Shown: positions 43,964-57,327 of the stretch, in pieces
How positions within the stretch are numbered: position 1 is the first letter of the stretch
Layout: each line of letters begins with the position of its first letter
Source: Rhodocollybia butyracea
Lineage: Eukaryota > Basidiomycota > Agaricomycetes > Agaricales > Omphalotaceae
Reading direction: 5' to 3'
DNA length: 64,000 nucleotides
Assembly: GCA_015501585.1 (NCBI GenBank)
Contig: JADNRY010000001.1
Location: forward strand, 1,178,001 to 1,242,000
The notes under the pieces: model-generated
The model's database searches: none
What the model was told of the DNA's origin: nothing
Seen by the model: only the letters and a program-made list of their open reading frames with translations
Position numbers and translations under genes: made by a program

Positions 43964-45433
43964 TGTTTTTCCTTTCTTTGTATTTTTACAATATGAAAAT
44001 GATTATATTGTCTTGCCATAGAAGTATCGGGTAATCAGATACATACTAAGGAGGCGTACGCCGGTCGATTGGCTTAAATTCTGGCGCTAGAACAAAGAGA
44101 ACTAACATACATCTACCTCGACCGAATTGTCACCTTTAAGTATGGGATCAAGGCTCTTGTCCTTGTGCTGGCTGGGGCGTGTAACTACTAAAATCTTGAC
44201 ACTGTTTGCTAGCTGTTGACCTCCAACCTTTTCGAGGCCGTTGTTCGAGATGTGAATTTTCACATTGACTGCAACGTCTTGTCACTTGGTACTTATTTGG
44301 TGTTGATCTTCTCGTAGAAATGCCATCCTTACGAAATCTGCACCGCGCTGTCTTCCTTAAATACTCGTCTTAGATCGGATGGATAGAGTTTAACATATAG
44401 CCGTCTACACGGAACGCTTGATGGAATGAACGACATGCCATACACTAATCTCTGAGTGACCTAGTGGCTATATGAGGCTTGCTGAGCGTTCACCCTCGTT
44501 CCCCTGATGATTTTTCGCATGCTCGATCATTTTCTGTGTCATTGGCTGCCGTACAACCGTTGTACGCGAGGTTCAACCGGTAACAAACATCTTGGTAGAA
44601 TCGAGGATGGGAACTTGAAGATCCACCATGACATCATCTCTTCGTGGAATGCCGTCACAGATTATGAAAAGAATAGCTACTGGTTGAACGAACACGTAGG
44701 AAACTGGAGGGTATTGACTCGAGACTCAACGTTCAACAGTCTCTTTGTAGCAGCTAAGCGCTAAGTACTGGGTACTGGGTCCCTGCTCACTAATAATTAA
44801 TAATTACTCAGAAATACGGAGACTCAGAGTCTCAGATTGTGCACCTCAGCAATCCTTCAACTTGTCGGCATTCCATCATCCGAAGCTTCATAGGCTCACA
44901 ACCACATCTCGGCAACTTATCGCGGAAACGACTACTCCATAGGGACCACCTGGCCGGTTCCTTCCTTCCTTCCTTTCCCTCCTTCCTCCCTCCCTTCCTT
45001 CCTTCCAGGACTGGCCACTAGATTCTCGTTGTATCTGGCTGACAGTGACAGGCAGGATTTAGAGCGATTAGAGAGGATTAGAGGGAAACGGCGAAGAGGC
45101 ATAACCCTACAACACAACCTCGTTGAAACCAATATAGTCCTTTGTTTACAGAAAACCAGTCAAACTGGGATTTTACTCTAAGTACAGCTACTTTATGGGG
45201 TTTTAGAACCTCCGAGTCCTTCTAGCTGATAGAGATGAATATCAATTTGCAAAGCAATTGAAATTTTCGCCGCTGAGCGCTCGGAAAGATCGGGCCTTTT
45301 GACGAATTCATGTGCTCATCATTCATTGGATAATGACTAAACAAGTCAATTCGGTTCCTTCACGTCTACCGACTCTAAATACAATTAAATACAAGGTCTA
45401 GTGGTCACTGAACTGCAATACAGCTGCAGTTCC
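43964..45433. other. Intergenic region with pyrimidine microsatellite
   Basis: About 1.5 kb without a supported gene. A TTCC-rich tract lies at about 44961-45008. An open frame of 85 codons (44507-44764) has no recognisable features. Confidence 0.5.
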
Positions 45434-48400
45434 ATGGCTCGGTTCCAGCTAGAAATTGCCATTGCTCTGGCGATATCTGTCGCTGCTAGTTTTCTTTTTC
45501 TCGTCCTCGGTAGTCCGAAAGAAGGAAAGATACAGCTGCCAACTCATTACCACGAAGACGAACAATCTGTACCAGATCCTTTCGATGTCACAACCGCTGA
45601 AGATTTTATCGAGGGTTATCCCATCGACGAAGCCAATTTCTACAAAAAGGTACGGTTTCAGCACACTCAGTATTCCGGTATTATACTGACTTTCTTCTTC
45701 AGCTAAGAATACGGAAAGGTCTTCTGTCTTTGTTGTTAATTGCGGCCTTGTCTTTGCAGTCGGTGCAGCTCGGTTTGTCTGTTGTTAGCAGCCACGGGGA
45801 CCTGACTGTACGCATTCTCAATGTGTGCTTTGCGGCGTATGCTGTGGTCCTTGCAGTTCGGGCAGTTCGACAGGATACCCTCGAACTAAACTCCCAGTCC
45901 ATCCTTCATCTTACCGTCTTGCTGAGCATAGCTTCTTTGACGCTTGGTTTTTCGACGATCATCCCCAATTCACCGCCCATTGAAGCCTCAGAGTATTCCG
46001 AAAGTGATACGATAGGATTGTGGTATGCAACTGTGTTTTTGTACATTGCTGCCTGCATCATTGTGTACACTACCCCCCGAGGTCCTCCTTTGCACTTCCC
46101 TTACGAGTCCATCTATTCCGCGAAAACCATTGCTGCACGAACCAACAACGAAAAAGAGAATGTCACCGGCGTAGTTGGTGCCTCTCCCTGGAACTACCTC
46201 TTCTTCTCATACTCGACAAAAGTAGTCATGCTGGGAAATACATCCAATTCTCTTGAGATTGCAGATCTGCCTATTGTTCCAGCACACATGCGTGCAACAG
46301 TCAACTACCACGGAATGAAGAATACAATGAAAAAGTCCAAGCTAAAAATTTGGTCTTGGAGGCCGAAAATAGGCTCGGGATGGAATGTAGCATTTGCCCT
46401 CGTTCGCCATAATTCTACAATCATCTTGATCCAGTTCATGCTCGCTGTGATTGCAGCCGTACTTTTTTATGCACCGGCGTTCCTCAGTAGATTGGTCATT
46501 GCATATCTGGAGGTTGATCCTGAGAGGAAGGATAGAGGTTGGGGATGGGTGTATGTCGCTGGGTTGTTCGCCGCGAACGTTATAACCTATTTCAGTACGT
46601 TCAACCAGAATTTCTTCAAAACTGTCTCTGATCTCCCTTTCAGCCACTGCTCAGCTCTGGTCCATCTCAACCACCACGTTCCAAACCCGCATTCGTATCC
46701 AACTCAACACCATTCTCTTTGCTAAAACTCTGATAAGGAAGGATTCGGTATCGTCTAGGCCCCCTAAAAAGGAACAAGATGAGAATAAAAGTGACAAAAA
46801 GAGCGATAGCGACGATGAAGACGATTTTTCGACCAAAGCTCAGATTATGACTCTTATGACCACAGATTCAGACAGAATTAGCGAATTTAGTTTTTACCTC
46901 TTCACATTAATCGACAGTCCTGTGGAGATTCTTGTCGGTAGTATCTTTTTATACCGGTTACTGGGTGAGTCTGTTGCTGCTTTGGGTTTTCAAACTCATG
47001 TTTTGCGTATACAGGTGTTTCTTGCTTCTTTGGTTTGGCGGTGACATGCCTCTTCCTTCCATTGAATCATTTTGCTGGAAAAGTTGTTGTGGGAGCACAG
47101 GACAACTTGATGAAAGCTCGGGATGAACGTATCGCATTGATGAATGAGGTGTGATTTCTATTCAAATCTGAGCTGGGTGGTGGTAATGATGCATCTTCTA
47201 CAGATACTAGGAGGTATCAGAATGCTCAAGGTTCACACTTCCTCTTGATAATGGCTCTTCTATTGTTACTCATTATGAAACAGTTTATGGCTTGGGAACG
47301 CAGCTTCGAAGCTCGGGTAATGAAGATCCGTGTCAGGGAACTTAAATACCAAAGACTCAATTATATTATCGAGGTGTGCAGCTTCCCCTAGTGATTTCGA
47401 TTTCGTCGTTTTGATACCCGGCGAAGACCTGCTTCAACGCTATTTGGAACGCTTCGCCCATTTTGGTAACATTGGTGTCGTTCTGGCATTTCACAGTCAT
47501 TAGAGGAGAGGATTTGACTCCTTCCATCGCATTTACTTCTGTAAGTCCCATAACGTCTACTGAACAGGACAAACGGCTGACCAAACTTGCAGATCATGGT
47601 TTTCAACGAGCTTAAATTTGCTTTGAACGCTCTTCCAGAAACCTTCATAAGCATGCTTCAGGTAAGCAGAATCAACTGCTCAAAGGCATTGGCCCAATTA
47701 CAGTCTCTAGGGTTTCGTTTCCATGCGCCGTATCGAAAAATACCTCAACACAGCAGAAATCTCCTCGGTGCCGCCGTTGAGCGAGCAATCTCAAGATATT
47801 GCTTTCCAATCGTGTACCCTGACTTGGGCACAGGACCGTAATATCGCTGATTCTAGTGTTCCCCCTTCAGTTGCCTCTACACCTAGGCAAAAGTTTGTTC
47901 TGATCGATTTGAACTTAAAGTTCCCGAAAGGCGAGCTGTCACTTGTGTGTGGTAAACTGGGGTCGGGCAAGACGCTCTTGTTACTTTGTATGTCATCATA
48001 TTGTCAGCCAAACCTACGACTAATGTTTGTTGCAGCACTGTTGGGTGAAGCCGATATTTTGGCGGGCAAATGTTGTGTCCTCGTTCGCCGCCAAATATCA
48101 TGACATCTTTTGTAACAATAGCCCCAGACGATGAATGGATTATCCAGGGTGTATGCGCATATGTTCCTCAGTCTGCTTGGCTACGCAACGCATCGATTAA
48201 AGGTCTGCTTAGTTTTACACATCCGTGATCATTCGTTGACTCTTTCCGTAGAAAATATTCTTTTAACCTGCCGTATAACGAAGAACGTTATAATAAGACT
48301 TTGGAAGTCTGCGCTCTGGTGCCAGATATGGAAATCCTCGAGGATGGAGATGAGTCGGAGATTGGAGAACGTGGGGCAAGTATTTTCTGCGGTCATTAAT

Positions 48401-51400
48401 GAAATTGTTGCTCATTGTCTTTAGGTCAATTTGTCCGGAGGTCAAAAAGCTCGAGGTATGATGATCATGAAAGTTCAAGATAATTGTGCTTACACATGAC
48501 ATTCCCAGTATCGCTCGCTCGTGCAGTGTACTCTCGGGCTTCAATACTCTTCCTCGACGACGTTTTGTCGGCGGTCGACGCTCATACTGCGCATCACCTT
48601 TATCACGAATGTATCAAGGGAGATTTATTACGAGGGCGTACTGTCATACTTGTTTCGCATCATGTGCAGTTGTGCGTTTCCGGATCTTCGTACATCGTCG
48701 CCCTCGACAACGGCCGTGTCCAGTTCGAAGGCTCCCGTGAAGCGTTCCAATCATCCGGTGTGATGCGGACGCTTGTTCAGACTACAGTCGAGCCTGGAGA
48801 TCAAAAGGAAGAGCAAGCTATCGAAGAGCTTCCCGATACTTCCCGTGATACGGAAAGTGACCCCAATTCAGAGACGGCAACTCTCGCTGCTACTTCCTCT
48901 CCTAAGAAGCCGGCCACAGCCCCAGGCGGTGCGAGGAAAGTTGTTGAGGAAGAGACTAGAGCGGTTGGACGAGTTAGTAAAGACATTTGGTTGACTTATG
49001 TCCGTGCGTGTGGCTCGTATTGGTATTGGATCCTATTCGGTGTTATTTTTGTTTTGGGCGCACTTAGTCCAGTGGCAGAGAACGCATGGTTGAAGTAAGT
49101 CTCTATGTTCATATTCACGTTGTCGTAATAATTTCTGTCCTCGCAGAATATGGTCCGGTTCTGTTTCAGATGGAGATCATCAGAAAAGTCCTAGTTATTA
49201 TATCGGTATTTATGCTTTGGTGAGGATTCGCGTTCACCAACTTATAACGACGCTAAAATCATGTCTTAAAGGTGACCACAGTAGGTGTGATTATCTCTAC
49301 CGCTCGATGGTTTGTGCTCTGTATATACTTTTTCTTTTGTCGTGGAAAGTCTTGGCTAACATCTATTTTAGATAGCGGCGCGATCCATGCATCTACTATT
49401 CTTTACAAGCGTAAGCGAGCTGAACCTTTTATTGATTTTCACGACTTGAATGTATCCATAGGGCTCTTGGAGAATGTGCTGTTTGCAAATATGCGTTTCC
49501 ACGACACGATATCCCGAGGACGACTCTTGAACAGATTCGGCAAAGATTTTGAGGGCATCGACAGCAAGCTTTCTGATAACTTTGGACGTTCAATACAATA
49601 TGCTCTCTCGGTAATAGCTACCATTGTTAGCATCAGTGTGGTCGGTGGTCCCCCGTTTGTGATTGCAGCAGTGGTGTTGGGAGGCTTGTACTACAATTGT
49701 GAGAAGGTAGTTCAAAGCTTCTATGTTCTGGCTGATATTCTTGTCATTTAGCCGCGAAAATCTACGCCCAAACCAGCCGTGACATGAGTACGTGACCTGC
49801 CTTTTAATTATACTACGCGTTACTGACACCCCAGCAGGGAGATTAGGTGCATAGAATTGTTTATCATCCAAATCATCACTGACATTCCACTAGATTCTGT
49901 TACTAGATCACCGGTCTACTCGATTAACGGAGAGACTATAGCTGGAGCGACAATTATTCGTGCTTTTGGTGCATCGTCCAAGTTTTTAAAAGATATGCTT
50001 TGTTGCTTAGACACGGTCAGTTTAATATAATGATCATTATATGGAAACTCTTTCAAGCTGACTTTCGGTTTCCAAAGAATGCAAACCCTTATTATTGGAT
50101 GTGGGGCGTAAATCGGTGGCTCTCTATCAGGTTCAACCTTTTATCATCGTGCATTCTGGTCGTTATCGCTTGCATCGCTGTCGCAAATCCTGCTATCAGT
50201 GCTTCTCTCGCTGGGTTTTCAATTGCTTTTGCGAATAGTGTTACGGGTGATATCCTGTTCATGGTTCGGCGATTCGTCGGGTTGGAGCAATCTATGGTAA
50301 GTCGTTGTAAAATCTAGTTGGAAATTTGATATTGATTACTTTCCAAGGTTGCTCTTGAACGTGTAAAGGAGTTTTCTCAATTGAAACGCGAGGCGCCAGA
50401 GTTTGTTGAACCAAGACCCCCTGCTTCTTGGCCAGCCACTGGCGCCATCAAATGCGAGGACCTTGTTATACGATACGCTCCTGAGCTCCCAGACGTACTT
50501 CACAAGTTGAATTTTGACATCGAGCCAGGGGAGAAAGTCGGAATTCTGGGAAGGACTGGCTCGGGCAAAAGCACCTTAGCATTGTCATTTTTCCGGTTCG
50601 TGGAAGCAACGGAGGGACGCATATTGGTGGATGATATGGATATAAAGAACGTGGGGCTTACCGACCTTCGTAGCAAATTGACTATCATCCCTCGTATGTT
50701 CACTTTTTCCTGCATCTGCCCTTGAACCTCATAAACTTGTTATAGAGGACCCTACCATTCTTTCGGGCACATTACGTTCGACATTAGACGTGTTTGATGA
50801 GTATGAAGACGCGGAGATTGTGCGTTACATCTACATAACCAAAGTATTGTTGCTGACTTGATATCTTTCAGTTTGAAGCATTGCGCCGGGTACACCTGAT
50901 TCCCGGATCTGAAACGCCTGTCGAGGATGACGATACTGTCAATACGAACATTTTCCGCAATCTTGATTCAGCGGTATCGGAGGGAGGAGAAAACTTTTCA
51001 ACAGGGTGCGCCACACCCACTTGTCTCTGTGATGTTTACTCATAATGCTCCTGCGATCCAGGGAGAAGCAACTTCTTTGCATGGCACGCGCAATCTTAAA
51101 ACGATCGAAGGTTCTAGTCATGGATGAGGTATGCTCATTGCACCTCCTCCGCAATCCCGCCAACGTGTGAACTTCTACAGGCTACTGCTAGTGTCGACTA
51201 TGCCACTGATGAATTGATTGGAAAGACCATCAGACAGTGGGTACACCAGAATCATCACCTCGACCCTCTGACTCTTCTTCCACAGAGAATTTGCTGACAG
51301 CACAATACTCACAATTGCTCACCGATTAAGGTAATAACAGGTTTTCCGTTCTGTTCAGGCTTTATTGACCTTTTAACTCGTGCGACTTTCAGAACTGTCA

Positions 51401-51714
51401 TCGGTTAGTATCCTACCAGTCTAGAACTTGAGTTACTGACCCATATATTTCATAGATTATGATAGGGCAAGTGACTTTCCTTTGGTCGAATGTTATCCAT
51501 TAATCATCATCCATCATAGATCATGTTGTTGGACCAAGGCCGAATTGCAGAGTTTGACCGGTGAGCTCAGTCTCCGTCGTCATAACCAACTAAATTCATC
51601 ATTCATTCCAGACCGCAGACATTGCTTGCTGACCCATCCTCAAAGTTTCATGCTTTGTGTAAAGCGACTGGAAAGGAAGAGTTTTCTACCCTCAAAAAAT
51701 TGGCAGGCCTCTAA
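45434..51714 (+). CDS. ABCC (MRP)-type ABC transporter
   Basis: A full ABC exporter of the multidrug-resistance protein subfamily. It has hydrophobic N-terminal segments from MARFQLEIAIALAISVAA, TMD1, NBD1 (Walker A GKLGSGKT, signature VNLSGGQKAR, Walker B ILFLDDVLSAVDAHT with Asp in place of the catalytic Glu), TMD2, and NBD2 (GRTGSGKST, NFSTGEKQ, VLVMDEATASVD with Glu present). This asymmetric catalytic pair is typical of ABCC proteins. It ends TLKKLAGL at TAA 51712-51714. Many short introns keep phase. One break occurs after NBD1 Walker A: at about 48062 a G run is one short, so ILAG and the following residues fall in different frames. Substrate not predictable. Confidence 0.88.
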
Positions 51715-52442
51715 GTGTAACCCGGTGATATATCTATTTACCCTACAAGTACGAGGATTGCCAATAGTCACGGTGTACAGTAATTACAGCTTTGACCATT
51801 TCCATTTTCGCGATGATACACCTGCGCCCATATGCATTTTAAGATCGTTTGACCACGGATCACTCCTCAGCATTGTCCGGTTCTAGACATTGGTTGTAAA
51901 ATCCAGACAAAGCTCGCATTTGGCTTGGCCACTATCCCGGTACTTGGTTGAACCTAATTAGCTTTGCGATGTGTCAATTGTATAACGAAGCGATGTCTTT
52001 GGTACCGCCGGTTGTAGAGAATTGGCTGTGAAAAAAGACACGGCTTCGCAGATGTCCGAGAGTAATACTGAGCAGTTCAAGTTGAAGTGAAGGAAGCCGT
52101 CCTGAAAATCCTGATTTATTTAAATAATGACGTCAAGTTGACAAAAGAGGCCTAGAGAGTCTTTGCCAAAGACTCCTTGAGCGACATGTTTGAGCAGAAT
52201 GTTTGTGGCGAAAGCAACAAGAAACCTCGGCAGAAAGGTCCAAAGAGATGATGGTGGTAAAAAGGTAATAAGAAAAAACGAAATGCACAGGTGGAGCTCG
52301 GTTTTTGACCCGTGCTCCACAAGTCGGGATTTATTCTTTCTTTCCACCTCCAACCATACTCAGCGCTGTTCTGGTATAATTCTTCCCGGAAAATCATCAA
52401 ACGGTCTCTCTTTGCCCTCGCGGGGCTTCCTGTCTTTGGTTA
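51715..52442. other. Intergenic region ABC transporter / RRM gene
   Basis: About 0.7 kb. Open frames here are short and without features. It contains the ABC 3' region and the RRM promoter. Confidence 0.5.
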
Positions 52443-55082
52443 ATGGATTTCCGCGTAGGTTCTATCCATCATAGCCATATAAATGATACTCATCAAACAA
52501 CATTTTTAGCACTCCAGGTCTCCGTCTATCTCTGCGGCCTCTCCTACGCCGCCTTCAGCACTTTCAAATGATGATATTGAGGCAGTAATCCAAATGGCCA
52601 CTTCTTCTCGCTCATCGCCTGACGGGCGGGCTGGTCCCCTTAAAGACACTCGGACACAGTTGTTTGTAGGAAATGTGCGTCGGATCTATTATTGTTTGAC
52701 AATCTGGCTCAGAACACCCCTCAGCTTCCGTACCGTGTGCGATGGCAGGATCTTAAGGATTTGTTTAGAAAAGCTGGCACTGTACTGCGTGCAGATGTAT
52801 CACTTGGTCCAGACAATCGATCTCGCGGTTATGGAACCGTACTTCTTGCCACTGCTGAAGATGCAGGCAGAGCCATTGACATGTTCAATGGCTATTCGTG
52901 GCAGACTAGGATCCTTGAAGTACGACCTGACCGACTTCCACCCGATTTCGACAGTCTTAATCCAAATTCTGCTTCTTTCACGACCGCCCCCTCCCCCACC
53001 CACTTTGCTTCTCCGCAGGTCTCCAGTTCGCTTGTCAGTGGGCTCAATGACATCGATTATACGTCGCTGTTTGGACTCGATAGGCCCAGTTCGTCTTCAG
53101 GTAATGCAGGCCGGAATCTTTTCGTTGGGAATGTAAGTGCGGAGTAGTCGTTGGCACGTCTGCTTGACATCATTTTACTGAATGTATCACTTTTAGCTTC
53201 CCTTCCATTGTCAATGGCAGGACTTGAAAGATCTGTTTCGTCAAGCAGGCACTATTATTCGAGCTGATGTTGCTCTTGGCCAAGACGGTCGTTCACGGGG
53301 TTTCGGAACCGTTGTCTTTGCAACGGAATACGATGCTGATCATGCTGTAAAGATGTTCAACGGGTAGGTCCACGATATCCATCAATCGTAACTCATAAAC
53401 TTATATTCTTCCTAATGCAGCTATGAGTATAATGGACGTATCCTCAAAGTACACTATGACAAATTCTCTCAATCTACCCAGCCAATGACCACTCCTGCGT
53501 CGCCAGCTCTCAACTCTCTTCAAGGCTCTATATCCGCGGTGAATCAACGCCCAAGCCACATCGTTGTGCCCTCAGGCTATACTCTTGATTTTGGGCCTGC
53601 TTCAGCACCAGGTACTCCATATCATGATATATACCCTCTCCAAATGTCGATACCTCACCCCCACCATACGCATTCACATATACACCAGCCACAGCCGAGT
53701 ACGCATAAATCTGATCAACCTCTTCGGCCTTCTCTGTCATCCGACGTGGATACTCTATCACAGTCGTTACGTTCGACGCATGTCAACGACTCATCTTCAC
53801 TATCGGGCTCAAGCTCAGAGTCAGTTAAACCCTCGACGATAGCCTCCTCTGTATCATCTAGGACTTCGCCTTCAGAATCATCTGAAAACTCAGTATCGTC
53901 CCCGAAACTCCAGTCCCAGTCTCCTAGACCTCCTTCGATGTCTCATCATCATTCGCATCCTCGTCATCCTGGTACCATAAGCATTCCACCTGCCTCCTTC
54001 TCACTTCCCATGCACAATATGTCCCCTTTGGGCGTACCCATGTCCCCGTATTACCCCGGCATGTCACCATTACACCATCCTGCTCATGGAGTCCCTATGA
54101 CCCCTCATGGTCTTCCTCCCATAACCCCTTCTATGCCCCCCTTCACGTTCCTTCCACCCTTCCCTCTTCCATCGCCACATGGGGAAATTCCTCACCACAT
54201 GAATGGACACAGCCAGATGTCAGATATAGTTACTCCAACTTACTCTCATCCTCCTCCCGTCCCTTCCGCTTCCGAAGGATCTGCTCAATCTCAAGACCAG
54301 TCTTCAACCTCTCCGAAAACCGCCCAAGAGCAAGCGGCTTCATCGCCTGTTAACCCATACTTCCAGTCTCCTACACATCACCCACACCCGTACCCGGTTG
54401 CCCATCATCAACTTACGCCATTTTCGCCTGGGCTTGCAATGTCTCCTGGAGCTTTCTGGGGTCGTCCAGGGGTGGCAGGCGCTGGACCGAACCCATTCAT
54501 CAACCCCGCCGTTGGAGCACCTGTGCACGTCGTACAGGGTTCACCTGGAGGGTTCTACTTCCATCCCCATCCCAGTCCAGGTATCCCAGGAAGCGTTGGC
54601 GTGGAAATAGGAAGCGGTCGCGCTGCAGAGCCTGGAGGGTACTTTGATAACGTCACGTACGGCGGACAAGGATATTTTCCTCCAATGCAGTCGTACTTTG
54701 GAGGATTAGGTACTAGTTCAGTCGAAGGCGAGATTCTAAAAGATAAGAAAGACAAAGAAGAGGACAAAGAGGAGGAAGCAAAGGCTATGGAGCAGACAAA
54801 GATTGCTCGTCATGAGCGGTTTTCAGTGGTCCAACAAGTCCGAACAGCGGAAGTGGGAACAGTGGAAGTGGAGATAGTGGAAGTGGGGTCACTGATCATA
54901 TTGAGCGCAAGTCTCCGACGTTCGTTCTGGCGTTGAAAAAAGAAGGGTTCGGACATAGGGCTCATTCCATGTCGACAGACGGGATGGAAAGACCGCAACT
55001 CCATAGGCCAGATTCGGATCCTACCCCTGCTAAGAATCCGTCCCAGTACGAAGATGTGACTTCTACTGACGCTCAGTCATGA
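52443..55082 (+). CDS. Two-RRM RNA-binding protein, Gbp2/Hrb1-like
   Basis: Start ATG 52443 gives a four-codon first exon (MDFR), then an intron (52455-52509) to HSRSPSISAASPTPPSA. Two RRMs follow: [25 protein letters not shown] with SRGYGTVLLAT, and [24 protein letters not shown] with SRGFGTVVFAT. Both have an intron at the same place after FVGN, so one probably arose by duplication with its intron. The WQDLKDLFR core matches yeast Gbp2/Hrb1-type mRNA export factors; that role is inferred. The C-terminal half is a long Ser/Pro/His-rich disordered tail. The frame stops at 54936 as given, but a low-complexity SGSG tail continues in another frame to TGA 55082, implying a 1-nt indel near 54825. 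Confidence 0.82.
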
Positions 55083-55558
55083 TGAAATCATACGAACTAC
55101 AGGGTGGAAGTTGAGTTTCTATTTTATTTCCTGGTTGGTTTGTTCATCTAGAGTTCTCTGGGTTACGAGATCTGTTTTCTAGCTTGCATATCGCTGTTTA
55201 CTTACAACCGTGTATCTATCCATCCGCATCGTTCATGCTTTTTCCCGTTTTTACGTATATCTGCTGTTACATTTTACTCATCCAGGAGTTTATCTCTTTT
55301 TTTATTCCAACCTTGCATCTTTTTTCTGAATTTTTCTTTGCCTTCTCTCATTCTCATTCTCACCGCATTTCAGGTTGTTAATTTAATCTTTCCCTCTACT
55401 ATGTAGCTGTTAACGAATAAAATTGTTTCCACTCCCACATACCAAGGTAGGCAGCTGATTATGCATACACTCCACCACGAAGGTTAATTACGTCTGCGGC
55501 GCTCATCGCTTTCCTGACATGAGAGCACAGACGTAGTCCCCTTATCTTCCCCTCCTCG

Positions 55559-56299
55559 ATGTTACGATTTTCACAAGCGACGAACGACCACCACAACACA
55601 GAATTCGCCTTGGATGATAGGCGGATCGCTGTGAAAATACACACAGAGTTACCGCTGAAGGAATTTTCATCGAACACGACGGTGTTTGACGTGGTGAGAA
55701 TGGACAAAGTTGATAGGATGAACGACACTTCGATGCTGGTGATAAACCCAAGCGATGGAGTCGATAAAACTAAAATGGACGCACACCCAGTTATGCATCA
55801 CCAGAGAGTCGATAGAGTGGGTCAAATGAGTTTTTATACGTTTAGTGATCGGAAACCGAAGGTGCTTTTGGAGGGAAAAGAAGGAGAATGGGATATTGGG
55901 AACTATCTACAGCGAAATGGATATGGGTAAGTGCACTGTTATTTACACAGTTTGAGGGGAAGACAATAATGATTCTCTCCAGGAAGAAACGCAGATTCAT
56001 TGCTTCTAGTGGATGCGCTTATACATGGGCCGATGTAAGGTCTTTATTAAACTCCTTCGCACATACATACATGTTGAACATGTATTCTGCTGATAATAAT
56101 GCAGTTCAGGCTGCGACTCGATGACAAGCGAGAAGTCGGCAGATATTATCAATACAGATCGAAATTATTTGGCCCCAATCGGTCCGCGTATCTCGAACTT
56201 GTCGACGATGAACGGATAATCGTGGATATTGGGGAGATTGTTTTGACATTGACTTATATGCTTCATGAATCTGGGAGACACGCGCATATACACGTGTAG
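55559..56299 (+). CDS. Small protein resembling fungal DUF6593 family
   Basis: Three exons joined in phase: MLRFSQATNDHHN to NGYG, then KKRRFIASSGCAYTWAD, then FRLRLDDKREVGRYYQYRS to the stop at 56299. The pattern of a beta-rich N-part, SSGxxYxW, and a closing VDIGEIVLTLTYML recalls the mushroom DUF6593 family, whose function is unknown. No signal peptide or membrane segment. The assignment is from pattern only. Confidence 0.55.
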
Positions 56300-56374
56300 C
56301 ACTTCATGCGCACATGACTTGGACGGTGATCTGTAGATTCCATAAGAGGAATATATACCCTGATTGTATTTGTA

Positions 56375-56982
56375 CTACCCTCGCCTGACTCGGGCTTTGG
56401 GAGTCCAGGTTTCGGGCTGATACTCATCAGAACCTGTTTTAGGCAGGGTGCTTCCCGGTCTCTGTGCTACCGGAGTATTAGGTGTAAATCCTTCTGTAGT
56501 CGGTAATGATTCGGGGGGTGGTGACACTGGTGAGGAAGGGTCGACTGAGGGCTGTTCAGCCTGACTGCTTGGGCCATCGGACGGCGGAGGACTGGCTTCC
56601 TGTATCAGCTGAGTTCGTTCCTGTTGGAACCTGGCTTCAATGAGTACAGCATTATGTTGTACGCGTTGTTGCCGTATGAGATCTATTTGAAGTTCCTGTG
56701 CGTGAACATTGTTGTTAGTATGGTACATTCTTGCACAAAAATGACCACGGACCTCAACAGAGGGCGGATGGGCACGGGTGTGTGCCAGCCAAGCACTCCA
56801 TTGTACTGTTCGATATATGAATAGCTAAGATGCAGGTTCACACAGAACGACGCACTAGGTAACCTCTTGGAACCGCCTATGTAATTCCACATATCTTCAG
56901 GGTTTCTATACTTTACTGAACGTTTTGTTCGAGCGTAACCTATACTCTTGTTGTAGATTAACGCGGCTAATTCAAGGCTCAA
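56375..56982 (-). CDS. Hypothetical protein, Pro/Ser-rich C-terminus
   Basis: Minus-strand frames can be combined. Upstream part 56982-56780 reads YRNPEDMWNYIGGSKRLP and YIEQYNGVLGWHTPVPIRP. Downstream part 56728-56375 reads ELQIDLIRQQRVQHNAVLIEARFQQERTQ, a probable coiled coil, then a Pro/Ser tail to the stop at 56375. A short intron between them (about 56703-56757) has canonical ends, but the join is out of phase as given, so the gene model is uncertain. No known domain is recognised. Confidence 0.35.
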
Positions 56983-57327
56983 GAATTTTTACCCGCGCTT
57001 TTCAAAGGATTTCCCCATTCAAAGTAGGAGTTGCCTGGAAAGCCAAGTCAGCGAAAAACGACCAGAAAAGACTCGACCACTGACCTTCCAAATCTCGGCC
57101 TACAAAACCGGTCTAAGATATAAGGGTTTGTCAGAGCTAGTATCAAATGAAATTGCATACTGGATGCCATATTCTACGCCATATTGTTCTGAGTAATGAA
57201 GGTTTGGACATGGCAGAAGAAAGGCCGCAGAACAGGACACTTGACTGTACGGCCCGAGTGACCCGGAGACGCGACGCGCGTACTCCTTATTTTATAGCTC
57301 AACTCTTACTCTCATCACCTCATCATC

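Noticed and set aside
44507..44764. 85-codon plus-strand ORF
   Set aside because: No domain and no context supporting a gene.
45434..55082. Secondary-metabolite cluster from P450, ABC transporter and MFS proximity
   Set aside because: No biosynthetic core enzyme is present, and the neighbours are housekeeping genes spaced by ordinary intergenic DNA.
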